From: Atkinsonella hypoxylon
Lineage: Eukaryota > Ascomycota > Sordariomycetes > Hypocreales > Clavicipitaceae
DNA: 64,000 nucleotides
Assembly: GCA_000729835.1 (NCBI GenBank)
Contig: JFHB01000005.1
Span: 1-64,000 of the forward strand
Reading direction: 5' to 3'
Shown here: one piece after another, positions 22,600 to 34,157 of the stretch
How positions within the stretch are numbered: the first letter of the stretch is position 1
How the letters are laid out: the number at the start of each line of letters is the position of its first letter
Position numbers and translations under genes: made by a program
The notes under the pieces: model-generated
Seen by the model: the letters and a program-made list of their open reading frames with translations, nothing else
Databases searched by the model: none
Told to the model about the DNA's origin: nothing

Positions 22600-24584
22600 T
22601 TACTGCTGCCGCTCAGGAGACGTGAATTTGGCACTGTCTTTTATTGATCTGCCAGACCCGTATCCATTCTCAGCCTGGCCACCGTTTTGACTAGACGTCT
22701 TTAAAAGAGGACTTGACTCATCTTCATCAGCACCATCGCTCGCCTTAAGAGCTGGCTCGTCTGACGCTTTGTTGCTTTGACCATCCCCGGCAACGAAGGT
22801 GGTCACGCTCAAGCCTTGTTTGATTTTAAACACGTTAGTTCGAGTGTTGCGGGGATTAGCAGCGCGGTTCGAGGGGGCAAGGTGTCGAAGCTGTTGTTTC
22901 ATTTCATCCAGCGATGCCTTAAAAGGAACTGGTTTATCGTCAGGCTTGCCGCCAGGCCCTACCGATCCACCACGACGCATGAAAACAGCCGTCTTAGGAT
23001 GTCTCTCCGGCACTCCATCACTCAGCGCGCCGAGTGATCCCACAACGGGATTATCAGCTTCTGTCTGTTCCACAATATCAACCAGTGCGGCCCCGTCGCT
23101 GGGCTTCCTACCCACAGCAGCGGCGCCAGCCTCTGCATGAATCCGTCGGGCACGTGGAGCCGGTGTAAGACGTCGAATAGCTTTATGGACATCGACGTAA
23201 ACATCAGACTCATCCACAATTTCCCTAAAACGCTGATCAGATGTTGAGTCATGACATAAATTGGTGAATTTCGCTTACTCTCCGATAAGCTCCTCGATAA
23301 CGTCTTCCAAAGTAACAACACCAAGTGCACCATGATCTGAGCCTGGATGATTTGACACTAGAACCATATGGGATTTGCCTTCTTGGAAGAAGTTGATAAT
23401 GTCTAAGCAGCTAGTCTCTGGTCTTGTCTCGACTATAGCCCCAAGGGGAATTTCTCGCACTGGAATCTTGTCTTCAGGATCGTACGTGATGAGGGTCTTG
23501 ACCAGCAGCATGCCAACAAAGTCAGTAGGGTTGCCTGCACGATAGATTGGAATCCGTGAATAGCCGGAAGACAGGATGTTATCCATTGTCTTTTCATCTA
23601 GCACGTGATCTTCGGCCAGGGTGTAGACATCGTCCATAGGCGTCATTACTTCAGAGACGGGTTTTTCCTTTAAATCCAGAACAGCTGTAATAATGGTCAC
23701 CTCGTCCTGATTCAATCGGTCGGATAATTCTCCCAACGATTTGTGAAGGGTCACAAGCGTCTTCAGGCCACTCTTTTTATAAACGGTGCCATGGTCTTCT
23801 CCAAGAATCCAGTCGAGAAGCTTAGCGGTCGGCCATGCCACGGGACTCATGAGATACATGAGAATCAGCACCGGCTTTGACATGTAACCGCCGATGGGAA
23901 GACCATAACGTACACAAATAGACTGAGGAACGATTTCGCCAAAGATGACTGCGTAGAAGATTGAAAATTTAGAACTTATGATGTGGTTTGCGGTGGACAG
24001 TTGATGGATACATACCAATAAGAACTGTGCTGCCCACCACAGCCGCAACACCACCTCCTAGAGTCCTGTCCAGGACCACAGGTAAGGACTCATTGACAAT
24101 AACGTTGGCTAACAAGAGGGTGACGAGAACCCAGTGCTTGCCCTTGTTGAGCAAGTCTAAAACCCTCTTCGCATTTTTATACTGTGGCTCGCAAGGATCG
24201 CCAGATAGCACCTGTAGGTAAATACTATCCTGTCCCATCAAGCTACAATAAATGAATGTTAGCACGTCCATTTGGGAAACGCATACTCGCGCTGATGCCA
24301 TGAGCAGCCACCAGTCTGACAATGACAATAAAGTGGAAGAGACGAAAATAAAAAGCGACATACGCGATTGTCAAACCCGCAAAAGCACCACCAAGCAAAA
24401 CAAGGGCCATAGAGGCAACGTATAACACCCAAACGGGAGTGCCCTCGAAATCGTCATCTTCGTGGTTCCAGTCCGTCAAAGGTGCTGCAGCGACAGAGGA
24501 CAAACTGATAGCTAAGAGGCGACCGATTCCCAGGACACATGCTCGCACGCTCGCGAAGCCACCGCTGCCGGTGCTCTGCCTCAT
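22600..24584 (-). CDS. CNNM/Mam3-like DUF21 and CBS-domain membrane protein
   Basis: Four exons, 24364-24584, 24016-24242, 23279-23948 and 22600-23224, give 580 aa. A hydrophobic N-terminus is followed by the DUF21 transmembrane region; its GLTIALMGQD motif is completed across intron 1 and VIFGEIVPQ across intron 2. A CBS-domain pair follows (VSEVMTPMDDVYTL, YSRIPIYRAGNPTDFVGML, GVVTLEDVIEELIGEEIVDE, the last across intron 3). The C-terminal 200 residues are polar and likely disordered. Yeast Mam3 is a vacuolar membrane protein linked to manganese and mitochondrial morphology; animal CNNMs handle magnesium. The role here is inferred from family. All four exon phases agree. Confidence 0.87.
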
Positions 24585-25826
24585 ATTGACTTTTTGCGTG
24601 ATTATTCGATGAAAATGGCTCGACTGGTAAGCTTTGTCGAGTTTTCAAGTCGCGAGGCAAGCTGCTGCTGATCGCAGCAACCAATCTCGTCGAGGGTGAC
24701 GCTGAGCAAAGGGCTAGCAGTAAAAGAAGGATGAACGTCTCGACAACAACGTTGGGATGAGTCGGCTGGTATGGCAGGTTGCCTTGTCTTGGCTCAACCT
24801 CGATCGGCTACGCATGCGCCCGTTAGCCACTGCTGTCATTTTAGAGTTACGTCGGCAACCACAAGGCGTCCGCTGTCTCGCAGCGGAGAGTAGCAGCGGG
24901 GAAGGGGGGGTTTGCTTACCGGCCTGCCAAGTAGCCCCAGCCGGATATCTACTCGGTAGACCTCGTTACTTGATGAGAAGAGAAGGATGGGAAAGGAAAA
25001 AAAAAAAGAAAAAAGAAAAAACTGTCGCATGTCAGACCTGAGTCTAGTAATGCAAAGATGATACTCTAGCACGAGCACAAAAGAGCTAGAACAGGCAACA
25101 GGTGGGGACTTTTTCTGGTGCTAATGTCCCAAGGCAAATGTCCGAGTGGAGTCAGTTTGCTCCTGTACGAAACAAGCTAGCGCCAATGACGACACCGAAC
25201 GTGCAAATTGACTTGCAGTGGGGGAATGTACACCCACTGTATCACTCCGTTGATCTTTGACTCATCTTTGATGCCAAGCTGGCTCTAACCCCGATCTTCG
25301 CCCTACAAGCCCCTGCTGGGACCGTGTAAAGTGGTCGCTTGACCTTTTTATCTGCAAGATGCCATAGTTACGCGGCGGACGAAAGTTAAAGGACCCTTGC
25401 ATCTGCAAGCTCAGGTGAGTCCTATAGCATGCAAGCTAATGGCGTTGTCACATCAGGCAAGCCAAAAAAAGGCCTGCGACAGAATGTTTATCACCCAGAC
25501 AGCATCTTTCCGTTAATACTTGAAGAAGTAAATGGCCCAACGTAAATGGTCGTTTTGTTTTGAGAGATTGGAGTTCCGTACTAGGCTTCATTATTTTACT
25601 TAGTAACAGAGAGGTAACTGACGAGTCGCTATTTACTTCTCTACCATGCGTGGACGAACGGTTATGGATTCTGGAGCTGCCCAAAGTGTCAAGTCTGCAA
25701 AACCACACTATGTTGATACACGATACACGTTTCCCAAAGGTCATTACCATCACACATTTGACAGCGCTGGAGAAGGGGAAGTGAAGCAAAGGGGGAAGCG
25801 AACGATTCCTGCATGTGATGCTCACT
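24585..25826. other. Intergenic
   Basis: Upstream of the Mam3-like gene and downstream of the serine-pathway gene. Contains an A-rich tract near 24999-25020. No gene was seen. Confidence 0.5.
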
Positions 25827-27551
25827 TTAAAGTTGAACGAGGTTGACATCCAAAACACCCTCTGATTTGCGTAGTCCATCCAACACCTGAGCATTCACTT
25901 CCCCATCTACACCTAAAATCATGAGAGCTTCATTGTCCTTCTGTGTAGGCGGCGTATTGTGGCCCTGCCTTGCCTCAGAAGTCAATCCGGCAACTTGCAT
26001 ATACCGAATATTGATGCCATGAGACCCAAGGACCATGCCGACTCCACCAATCTTGCCCGGCTCATCATAGTTGTGGAGGATGATAAGAGTGCCCTCGGGG
26101 TTGAACGTGGCATTGAAGCGGTCCAGCTTGGATATGTATACCCGCTTGTCAGACCCAGCATAGCCCTCAATGATTTGCTCGGTTTTCCCACCATGTGGTC
26201 CATCTGCAATCGACCTAAGGGTCACCAAGTTCGAATACGTCCGGTCTTTTGATTGATGGGCATGGGTTTCGTTAATGATGATGCCCTTTTCCTTAGCAAT
26301 GAGCGTAGCGTTAACTATGTTGACGTGCGAGTTACTGAAGGATGCTACAAGACCTTTGACAAGTGCAGCGAAGAGTGGTTTGGTGTTAGGCATGCCCGCC
26401 AGATCTCCATGGTAGATGAGCTCGAACGTACGATCGCCAATCATTCCACCTTTCGACTTTACGAAATGCTGCGTGTATAGACGCCCCATTTTCTCAACCA
26501 ACGGCACGACGGGCTGTAGCTTTTGATACTCCTCTGGCAGGATGATGGGAGCATTGACGGCGCTTGTGGGCAGGCCACCACGGAGAATTTCAAGCATTTG
26601 TGTGCACACATCCATAGACACATTTTCCTGGGCTTCGACAGTTGAGGCGCCAAGATGAGGCGTCGAGATGGCCTTGGGATGTTTTGCGAGCTTTGCAGCG
26701 ACCGAATCTGGGGTTAGAGGCTCGGCCGTGAAGACGTCTAGTCCAGCACCAGCAATCCACCCTTCATCCAAAGCCTTGAGCAACGCCTCTTCGTTGTATA
26801 CACCGCCTCGGGCAACATTCAGCACCCTAGCCGTTTTTTTCATAGTCTTCAGCTCTTCTTCGCCAATCAAGTTCAGGGTGGATGCCAACAGCGGAGTGTG
26901 AATGGTGAGAAAGTCGACTTGTGGTAGCAAGTCGTTGAGGCTTGAGATGAGCTCAACACCGGCTTGACGAGCTATGTCTGCGCTCGCATATGGATCAACA
27001 GCCTTGACCTGCATTCCCAGCCCTTTGGCCATTCTCGTCACGTTCAAGCCAACTTTGCCGAGTCCCACGATGCCCAGCGTCTTGAGTCCAACCTCAACCC
27101 CAACTAATTTACTGCGTTCCCATTTTCCCTCTTTGATGGTTCCGTCGGCACGACCGATATTGCGGGCGGTCGCCAGTAGTAAAGCGATGGTATGCTCCGC
27201 CGCGGCTACGATGTTACCAGCAGGCGAGTTTATAACAATGATACCCTGAGAGGTAGCTGCAGGCACATTGATATTGTCGACACCAACTCCAGCCCGTGCC
27301 ACGACCTTGAGCTTGTTTCCCGCTTGTAAGACTTGTGCAGTGACTTTTGTTTCTGATCGAACGATGAGACCGTGGTAGTTGGGGATTATAGAGATGAGCT
27401 CCTCAGCAGAGAGGTCAAGCTTGACGTCGACATCGTAATGTGGGGTGAGCAAGGCAAGGCCATCAGACGACACCTTCTCAGGGACAAGAATACGATATTT
27501 CGAGGGAAGAGATTCTGGCATAATATCCGATAGCGCAGTAGGCATCATCAC
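25827..27551 (-). CDS. D-3-phosphoglycerate dehydrogenase, long form
   Basis: A single exon of 574 aa. The substrate and NAD domains are canonical: ARAGVGVDNINVP, GLGKVGLNVTRMAKGLG, LNVARGGVYNEEAL, AGLDVFTAEPL and STPHLGASTVEAQ with the catalytic His. These are followed by about 240 residues with the allosteric substrate-binding domain and a C-terminal ACT domain. It catalyses the first step of serine synthesis from 3-phosphoglycerate. The length and extra domain match bacterial and plant type I enzymes, whereas yeast Ser3/Ser33 are about 469 aa. The start at 27551 is the first of three ATGs in a row; one at 27521 (MPESLPSK) is also possible. Confidence 0.93.
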   Translation of the reverse strand: MMMPTALSDIMPESLPSKYRILVPEKVSSDGLALLTPHYDVDVKLDLSAEELISIIPNYHGLIVRSETKVTAQVLQAGNKLKVVARAGVGVDNINVPAATSQGIIVINSPAGNIVAAAEHTIALLLATARNIGRADGTIKEGKWERSKLVGVEVGLKTLGIVGLGKVGLNVTRMAKGLGMQVKAVDPYASADIARQAGVELISSLNDLLPQVDFLTIHTPLLASTLNLIGEEELKTMKKTARVLNVARGGVYNEEALLKALDEGWIAGAGLDVFTAEPLTPDSVAAKLAKHPKAISTPHLGASTVEAQENVSMDVCTQMLEILRGGLPTSAVNAPIILPEEYQKLQPVVPLVEKMGRLYTQHFVKSKGGMIGDRTFELIYHGDLAGMPNTKPLFAALVKGLVASFSNSHVNIVNATLIAKEKGIIINETHAHQSKDRTYSNLVTLRSIADGPHGGKTEQIIEGYAGSDKRVYISKLDRFNATFNPEGTLIILHNYDEPGKIGGVGMVLGSHGINIRYMQVAGLTSEARQGHNTPPTQKDNEALMILGVDGEVNAQVLDGLRKSEGVLDVNLVQL

Positions 27552-27815
27552 GGGGATTTAGTTCAAAGTTTGTGAATTCTTTAAGACAGGGCTTGCGGTG
27601 ACAGAAGGGAGCTTAAGTGTTTGATCCAACCGAGATTTAGGGAAGGAAAGACCAGAGGACATGCTTCTCGCCTGGATTGAGGTGGGTTGGGCAACTGCAT
27701 ATAAATACAAAGATCAAAGACGAAATAACGCCCGTGGTTTCATGGCTGTAATCCTTGGCGGCAAAGGCCGAGACGCGCCATGAAGTGCCCCGCGATTAAA
27801 AAGAGCGAACAGCAT

Positions 27816-27855
27816 GGCGGGATGGCGGGATGGCGGGATGGCGGGATGGCGGGAT
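27816..27855. repeat. Tandem repeat, five perfect copies of an 8-mer
   Basis: The unit GGCGGGAT is repeated five times without a mismatch, about 260 bp upstream of the phosphoglycerate dehydrogenase start. Confidence 0.95.
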
Positions 27856-28034
27856 AAAGAACGTGTGCATGCATGATGTGGCACATGTTGACCCAAGCCA
27901 ATGGACGCCATCGCAGCAGGCGTGGACTATTCATCCTCCAAGGCATTATGACATGTAGCAATGACACGCTATTCTTACTTTCCGATCTGGAACCTGAAAT
28001 CGGCGTACAGCCAGGCAAGATACTGAACAGGAAA

Positions 28035-28063
28035 ATCGTCGCATCGTCGCATCGTCGCATCGT
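28035..28063. repeat. Tandem repeat, about 3.6 copies of an 8-mer
   Basis: The unit ATCGTCGC is repeated three full times followed by ATCGT. It is a second, unrelated 8-bp array in the same intergenic region. Confidence 0.9.
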
Positions 28064-28694
28064 GGCCACCCGCACCACCATCAGCCATGAGCACGAGGTT
28101 GAGTGCTCCCAGCCTTTTAACGCCTGCCTGTCATCGTCCTCGTCAAGACTTTGAACAGATGCAGACAGGCAATCAATGCGCTCCAGTGTCACACAGCACA
28201 CCTGTTCAGGTACTGGGTAATTCCTCAACTTGTCTTCAATGTTGTCTTTCTCCTTGGGTTGCATTGGGAGCTCTCGTGGAACAGGATGCATGTGCCGGTT
28301 TTCCTACTTCGTCGCTCTGGTGAACAGACCGTGCACAAGGATCGTTTGGCCCCGTCATCTGGGCCCCAAAGGAGAACAGGCAGAAAAGTGCTCAACGATT
28401 TATTCTCGTGCAAATGAGCGCATTTGTTCTCATTGAAGGAAGGAAAAAAAAAAAAATCTCAATGTCTGGACCGCTCCTGGAGTCCCGACATAACTAGGGA
28501 GTGCACTAGTTACATACGTGTCCGATTGATTAGTTACAGCAATGATCGCCGCCGGGCACTATGGTCAAAATTATCTTGCTCGCAGAAAACCTGACTGGTC
28601 AATTATCTCGCCCACCCGCTGCACATCGACGTTTGCAAACCGACCTCAACCCTGTTTCACATCAAATGACCATACAATATTCCGTACATCCTTC

Positions 28695-28838
28695 TTTAAT
28701 TTTGCATCGGTGACCTGACAGGGGGGAAGAAGCCTATCAACGGTCAGCGCGGAAATGCGTAACTTATAGTGTAGGGCTAGAGTCACTTTTGATTTAAAGA
28801 AAATTATATAGAAAGAAATAGATCTTTTAGTGGCGTTT
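28695..28838. repeat. Dispersed repeat, copy A
   Basis: Aligns by eye with 46227-46390 over its whole length. Shared blocks include TTAATTTTGCATC, CAACGGTCAGC, CGGAAATGC, AAAATTATATAGAAA and GCGTTT. Differences are mostly transitions and small indels. It carries a G6 run where the other copy has G20. It is probably a fragment of an old transposable element; no terminal repeats or coding potential were seen. Confidence 0.75.
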
Positions 28839-29556
28839 ATACTCTATATATCCACCCTACGCCTCCCTAGCAGCTTCTAGCCCACAGGGCAGGGCACTAT
28901 ATACTTAGGTAATCCGCTAGCACACCATTCACACCATTTTAAATGCTTGTAATAGCTTTATATAATATCTTTCTAATTAGATAATCAAGAGGATGTTTTT
29001 TAAGTTAAATCTAACGCTAGCCTATACGGTCTCTGTACACTAGATACAGCTGTTAGCGAGTACCTAAAAGAGCGGCTTGTATTCCGTAGGTCCCTACATC
29101 TACATATAGTCACTAAATTATGTCAGGAGTTCCGTCTCCATGAAGATAGAATTCATACGATACTCCTTCTGGAAGTGCATCAAAGTAACCGTGTAGCAAG
29201 ATACCGTTATAAGATTTGAAAATTTTGTCACATTACTTGTCGAGGCTTGCTTTGCTTTCTCTCGTTGCTTACCTCTCCCATATCTCCTATATCCTGCGCT
29301 GTCAAGGGTGCTTAGGTGGTGGCACTGAGCCAGTCGCATCATTTGATATTTTCCAGCATGTACTTTCCTTTTTGAGCCTTATATCCCTGTAGGCCTAAAC
29401 AAGTGACAACATCGCCGCATAGCAATCATGTAACGTCAGTTCGAGTGGAGTCTACTGTCATGTTTTGATTGGATACGTATATCTTGTTGTGCAGAGCCTG
29501 TAAAGGCAGGGCTATGCTGAAGTACTTAAAATGCCTAGAATACCTACCGTAGGTAT

Positions 29557-30809
29557 CTAGGTAGGCACCTTGTCACTGTACTTGTCATTTGGGATGACCT
29601 CAATCCAGTAGCCGTCAGGATCAAGCAAGAAAGCTACGTTTTTCATACGTCCATCCGTGAGCCTCTTTTGCCAATTGCATTCGAGATCCTCAAAGCGTTG
29701 GCATGCAGCATCAACATCGTCAACACTCACACCTGGTTGCCTGTCAGTGTCATTTGGCAATTTGAATTGCATGAATATCCGATTGAGGCAGAAACTGACA
29801 TATGTGTCCAAAGCCTTGAGGCTCATCGTTTCCATTGTGATACTTGAAGTTGGCGTCTTTCTCCGTACCATAATTCCAAGTAAGCTCCAACAAACCTTCG
29901 CGGTCGGCAGTTTCTCCATTCTTGGGCGGGCCCTGTTCGCCAGGATAGCCCAGAAAATACAGATTGAATCCGGCAGACTGATTTTCCAACGTTCTGAAAA
30001 GCGTCATACCCATGACGTCTTGGTAGAACTTGAGCGACTTTTCAGCATCCTTGACGCGGATCATAGTGTGGTTCTGCGCATCTGGTTAGCTGATAAGTCC
30101 ACATGTCCTTTGCGACGCAAGAATTTGTGAATCAATTAATTTGTGTAAGCCAAGGATGACTCGCCATTCTGTAAGTAGAAACATCAGTATCCTTGACATT
30201 TGCAGTCTCCTCGACAGGCCGCCGTCCGATGATCTCCACCCAGTAGCCATCAGGGTCCAAGACAAAGGTAATGTTATTCATGCGGCCATCGGTCAGTTTC
30301 TTCTGGAATTTGTACCCAGCCTCTTCTAGTCGCTGGCAAGCAGCCTGGATGTTGTCAACACTAATGCATGTATGGCCAAAGCCCCGGTGAGGTTCTTTGT
30401 TGCCATTGTTAACGGCGTACGTCGGGTCGTTCTCTGTGCCGTAGTTATGTGTCAGTTCGATAACGCCTTCTCGGTTAACTTGAGAATTTCCGTGGGAGAT
30501 CGCTTTAGGACTGTTGTATCCCATAAAATACAGGTCAAACTTGTAGTCAGGGAATTCCAGCTTCTTGACCACTGACATGCCCAGAAATTCATAGAATTTG
30601 ACTTGGGGAGCGATGTAGTCAGCTTGCTAAAAGTTCAGGCCTCTGCGTCACAGCCTTGGTTTTCGGGGAATTTACCTGATGCCTTTGGGTCCTTCACTCG
30701 AATCCTAGAAAGTTCGACGTCAGTGACCCGTGATGAAAACAAAACCATTATGTAGAACTCACATTGAGTGATTGAACTTGTAGGTATTCGTGTTCGTAGT
30801 AGCCGCCAT
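29557..30809 (-). CDS. glo1: Lactoylglutathione lyase (glyoxalase I), two-domain monomer
   Basis: Five exons, 30763-30809, 30676-30704, 30165-30601, 29800-30073 and 29557-29732, give 320 aa. Two homologous VOC domains follow one another. Each has an MIRVKD start, an FDLYFMGY/FNLYFLGY strand, an (I/L)ELT(H/W)NYGTE motif with the metal-ligand Glu, a GFGH motif and DPDGYW(V/I)E near its end, as in yeast Glo1 (326 aa). It isomerises the methylglyoxal-glutathione hemithioacetal in the cytosol. Exon 2 is only 29 nt. Between the domains, the reading that best keeps the family sequence uses a GC donor (ATG followed by GCGAGT) at 30164 and an acceptor at 30074, so intron 3 appears to be GC-AG. Confidence 0.9.
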
Positions 30810-32178
30810 TGTGGCCCGTAGACTGCCCAGATGAGCTTAGCTTTCCCTTCATGACTACGAGCATGTGGGGTCGTGTACCTGAAGAGGGAACCTTGAGGGG
30901 TGATTGAGGGAGTCGCAGATAATTCGTGAGCCTGTGCATGCGTTGCGCCGCCCTTGATATGCTCGGTGCTTGGTAGCCGATGAGCAGTTGTCTGTGTGTG
31001 GTTTCTTCAGAGCATACTGCGTGTGAGGGATCTGGTATTGTTGCCGAATGTCTCAGACGGTGGGACAAGCGGAGCGGCCGACATCAATTACCGTGCTCCT
31101 TCCTACCTAGGTACGTACGAACAAGCCCGATGTTTTATTTCATTGCCTTGGCCGAAAAGGGTCGCTATTTGCAACGCAATGGGATGTGGTGCGATGCTAG
31201 ACACAATCATCCCCAAGCCCCAGTCGAATTACTTTGTCCCTTGGACAAATCCTGCTGAGTTTTCTGTTCCGCGAGCTGGAACTAGGTCGTAGTGAATGGG
31301 CTGCAATTCCGCACTGTTTCCTGTGTCGTTTGCGTACCTACACTAACTGCCTAGGTAACTACCTAAGGTACCTACCTAGGAACCTCGCAGGTATTCGAAC
31401 TAATACAGGCTGAGCCGTCCTCATGTCAAGCCTCGCGTCGTAATGTAAGGTACATGTATCTAGGTACGTTCTGCGTCTAGCATCGAAGGCAGGTTGGTTT
31501 GTTTTAAATAATCATGCTTGGGATTGCTAGGAGAATCTGCCTATCCTGTGTTCTAGTAATTACAATATCTAGGATGGAGAGGCACAGTGCCGAACTCTAC
31601 TCCGCGGTTGGAGTGGCAATTGCAGTTACAGAGCACGTGCACAGTTGCAGCGGTTGGCCACTGCATGCCAACTGCCTGCCACTGCATCAGACCAGACGAC
31701 CGGTCATACGCAGCAGTGACGCACCAGCCCCCGGGCTGCAGTAATATTAATCAGCCGCCAGTAACCATTCTTCCTCTCAACCACTCAAATGATTGATTGA
31801 CCAGACCTTGACATCAATTGATCCAACCAAGCTACTGAGACGCGCTACGCAACAGCCACCAATCACCCACTTGGCTGGAGCAATCCATCGTCCTCTTTCC
31901 TTGTTCTTCTCTGGTCACAAACACATGCTCTTGTTTTCGTCTGGAATGATCCTATCCCGCCGCTGAGCAAACTTTACGTCTCGGTTCCGATGGCTCCTGA
32001 TCTACGGTAATGCTGCGCCCACCTTCTTCAAGCCCCAATTGCCGACAGACGACCCTAGCATCTGCATCTTGGTAACGGGCACTATCTGGCTTGGCAAAGT
32101 GTCGTCGATGAAGTCGCCATCTTGTACGAAAAATTGCGTCAAGAGAAGAATAGGGCAAGTGTGTCAAGATACACTACC
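30810..32178. other. Intergenic with CCTAGGTA motif clusters
   Basis: Divergent promoter region between glo1 and the next plus-strand gene. CCTAGGTA/TACCTA palindromic elements occur at about 31104, 31350-31385 and 31450-31465. No gene was recognised. Confidence 0.5.
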
Positions 32179-34157
32179 ATGGACGAGGCCGTTGTGAACG
32201 ACGGCCAAGATTCCGGGCCCGTCGTCCACGATATATCTCCGCGTGCTGGAAACAAGACTAGATCTTTGTCAGATGGAGGCGGAACGCCGTCGAAACTTTC
32301 ACCTTCGCCTCAAATAAACGGAGTCTTACGGAGGACGTCAAAAGACGACATCAATTTGAAGGACGCGCCAGCTACACCGCGACCTTCCGAACTTAAGGTC
32401 CTATCGTTGCAAATGCCACCGCGTCAGTTTACGCCTCCTTCGGCCACCTCGAACCCGTATGTGAAGCCACCGCCTCTTTCTCCGAAGCTCGATCACTCGC
32501 ATACATATGCGTCACCGGCCAACATTCTACCTCGTCGCTCGCGCGGCCTTGACTTTTCCCGCGCCGCCACGAGCTTACATCACTCGACGCTGGCTGAATC
32601 GTCCCCAGACTCGTCGCCTACCATCGGCGTTGGAGCTATGAATATTCCTGATGGAAGAACCGAATTGGGCGGCCCGGAGCAAACCTCCTCGTCCCTATGG
32701 TCAATTATGGGGAATCACGAGAAGATGAATATCAGTAGCTCTCTAGGGAGTACTGCCCCGCAAGCCGTCGGTTCCGATTCGTCGAGCTCGTCTGAGGACG
32801 ACGACCCTATGGATGAGGATATGGAGGAGCCGTACATCATCACTCCGCAAGTATCCAGAACTACTTCAAATATAGGATCGACTGGGCCATTCGGGTCGCC
32901 AGCAATGAGTAGCCTCATCAATTTCCAGCAAAGACAACGACATCGAAAACAGCCAAAAAAGAAGGTGCGTGGTCCCCTAGGCCTTGGGTTTAATGCATCC
33001 GCTGCCTCTATCTCCAAGTCGCCGCCGAGCAATTCTGCTAAGGCCCGAAGGGAGAGCATCAGCTGGCAAGCAAACCAGTTGCACATCTCCGCTACGGATG
33101 GCGATGAGAGTGGCAAGTCACAGAGTGATGCGGATTACCATGGAGCAGATGGGCAGCGCGGAGTCATTCGGCGAGCAGTCACGCGCCGAGGAAATCTTCT
33201 GGTTGGTCTCCCAGGTTACTAATGCTGTACCCTGATGTATTCTGACAAATGGCCAGCCCAAGACAAAAACATTTGCGAGGATTCGTGCGGCGCTTTTTGA
33301 AGAAGTGGCCCCGGCCGAAGCAGAGACTCGGCGAGAAGCCGAAGTTGTTAAGCAGGTTCGCGAAAGCGATGTCAGTCTTGAACCTCGAGTTGCACTCACT
33401 TCGGCCGAGACTGGCACAGCTGCAAGTGTCTGGTCGTCTCCGAACCTAGTTCCAACTGACACCGTTGACGATATCCATGAGAGCGAAATGACTATGCTGG
33501 GCGATCTGTCTTCCGGGCTGTCAAGTAGCTTCAAGCAGCAAGTCATCAAGAATTCCAAGGGCAAAATGTTCTGGGACACGTTTTCCGAGTCGAGCAGCAT
33601 GGGCGGCACGCGAACAACACCACCACCAACCGCATTTCTTCCTCGAGGATCCTCGTCTGGTGTAAGCGAGGATGCAGCCATGGACTCTGCACTCCCAGGG
33701 GGGCCATCTGGGAATTCGGTAGGCCTATTTGACGAATGATGGAGCTATAGGAACATGGAACTGACTCAACTTGTTACAGGTCTCTCATGGCAGCAACGCA
33801 CAGGGACCGAGCGCAGCCGAGATCACGCGGCGCATTCACAACAAACGGCGCCGTGATGACGATTTTGACCCATTCAGCTTTAAGAGACGAGCTGTAAGCC
33901 CTGGTATGAGCAACCACAACTCGCCAATTCTTCAGAGCCCAATGCAACGTGACTCTACCACTTGGGGTTCACGCCCTGGCAGTACTGGTGGCGATAAGGG
34001 GGGCAGCAGCGCACAGAGCGAGACTGGCAGCGTGAGCGGCGGAACACCAGCCAACATTTCTGCTGGGACGGCGGGTCGTCAGAATAGCAAAGGAAGAGTA
34101 GGATTTCAAGGCATGATTGATACCAATGATGGGATCATGCGAATGAGCATTGAGTAG
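32179..34157 (+). CDS. Serine-rich, largely disordered protein of unknown function
   Basis: Three exons, 32179-33201, 33257-33718 and 33780-34157, give 620 aa. I do not recognise the family. The N-terminal half is Ser/Pro/Thr-rich with many SP and TP sites and an acidic block (SSSSSEDDDPMDEDMEE near residue 220). The splice into exon 2 creates the most conserved-looking part (RRGNLLPKTKTFARIRAALF), a short basic then helical segment. The third exon has RRIHNKRRRDDDFDPFSFKR, which could be a nuclear-localisation and phosphorylation region. The longer frame begins with a TTG at 32122; the ATG at 32179 sits in a strong context (ACCATGG). A nuclear regulatory role is only a guess. Confidence 0.7.

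Larger units (their letters stand above)
27552..29556. other. Intergenic with minisatellites, dispersed repeat and AT-rich block
   Basis: This holds two 8-bp tandem arrays (27816-27855 and 28035-28063), a copy of a dispersed repeat at 28695-28838, and an AT-rich, CpG-poor stretch continuing to about 29110. Open frames here are short and cross the repeats. No gene was seen. Confidence 0.5.

Noticed and set aside
27740..28291. 183-residue minus-strand frame with repeated Pro-Ser-Arg-His units
   Set aside because: The repeats come from the 8-bp array; the rest lacks coding character.
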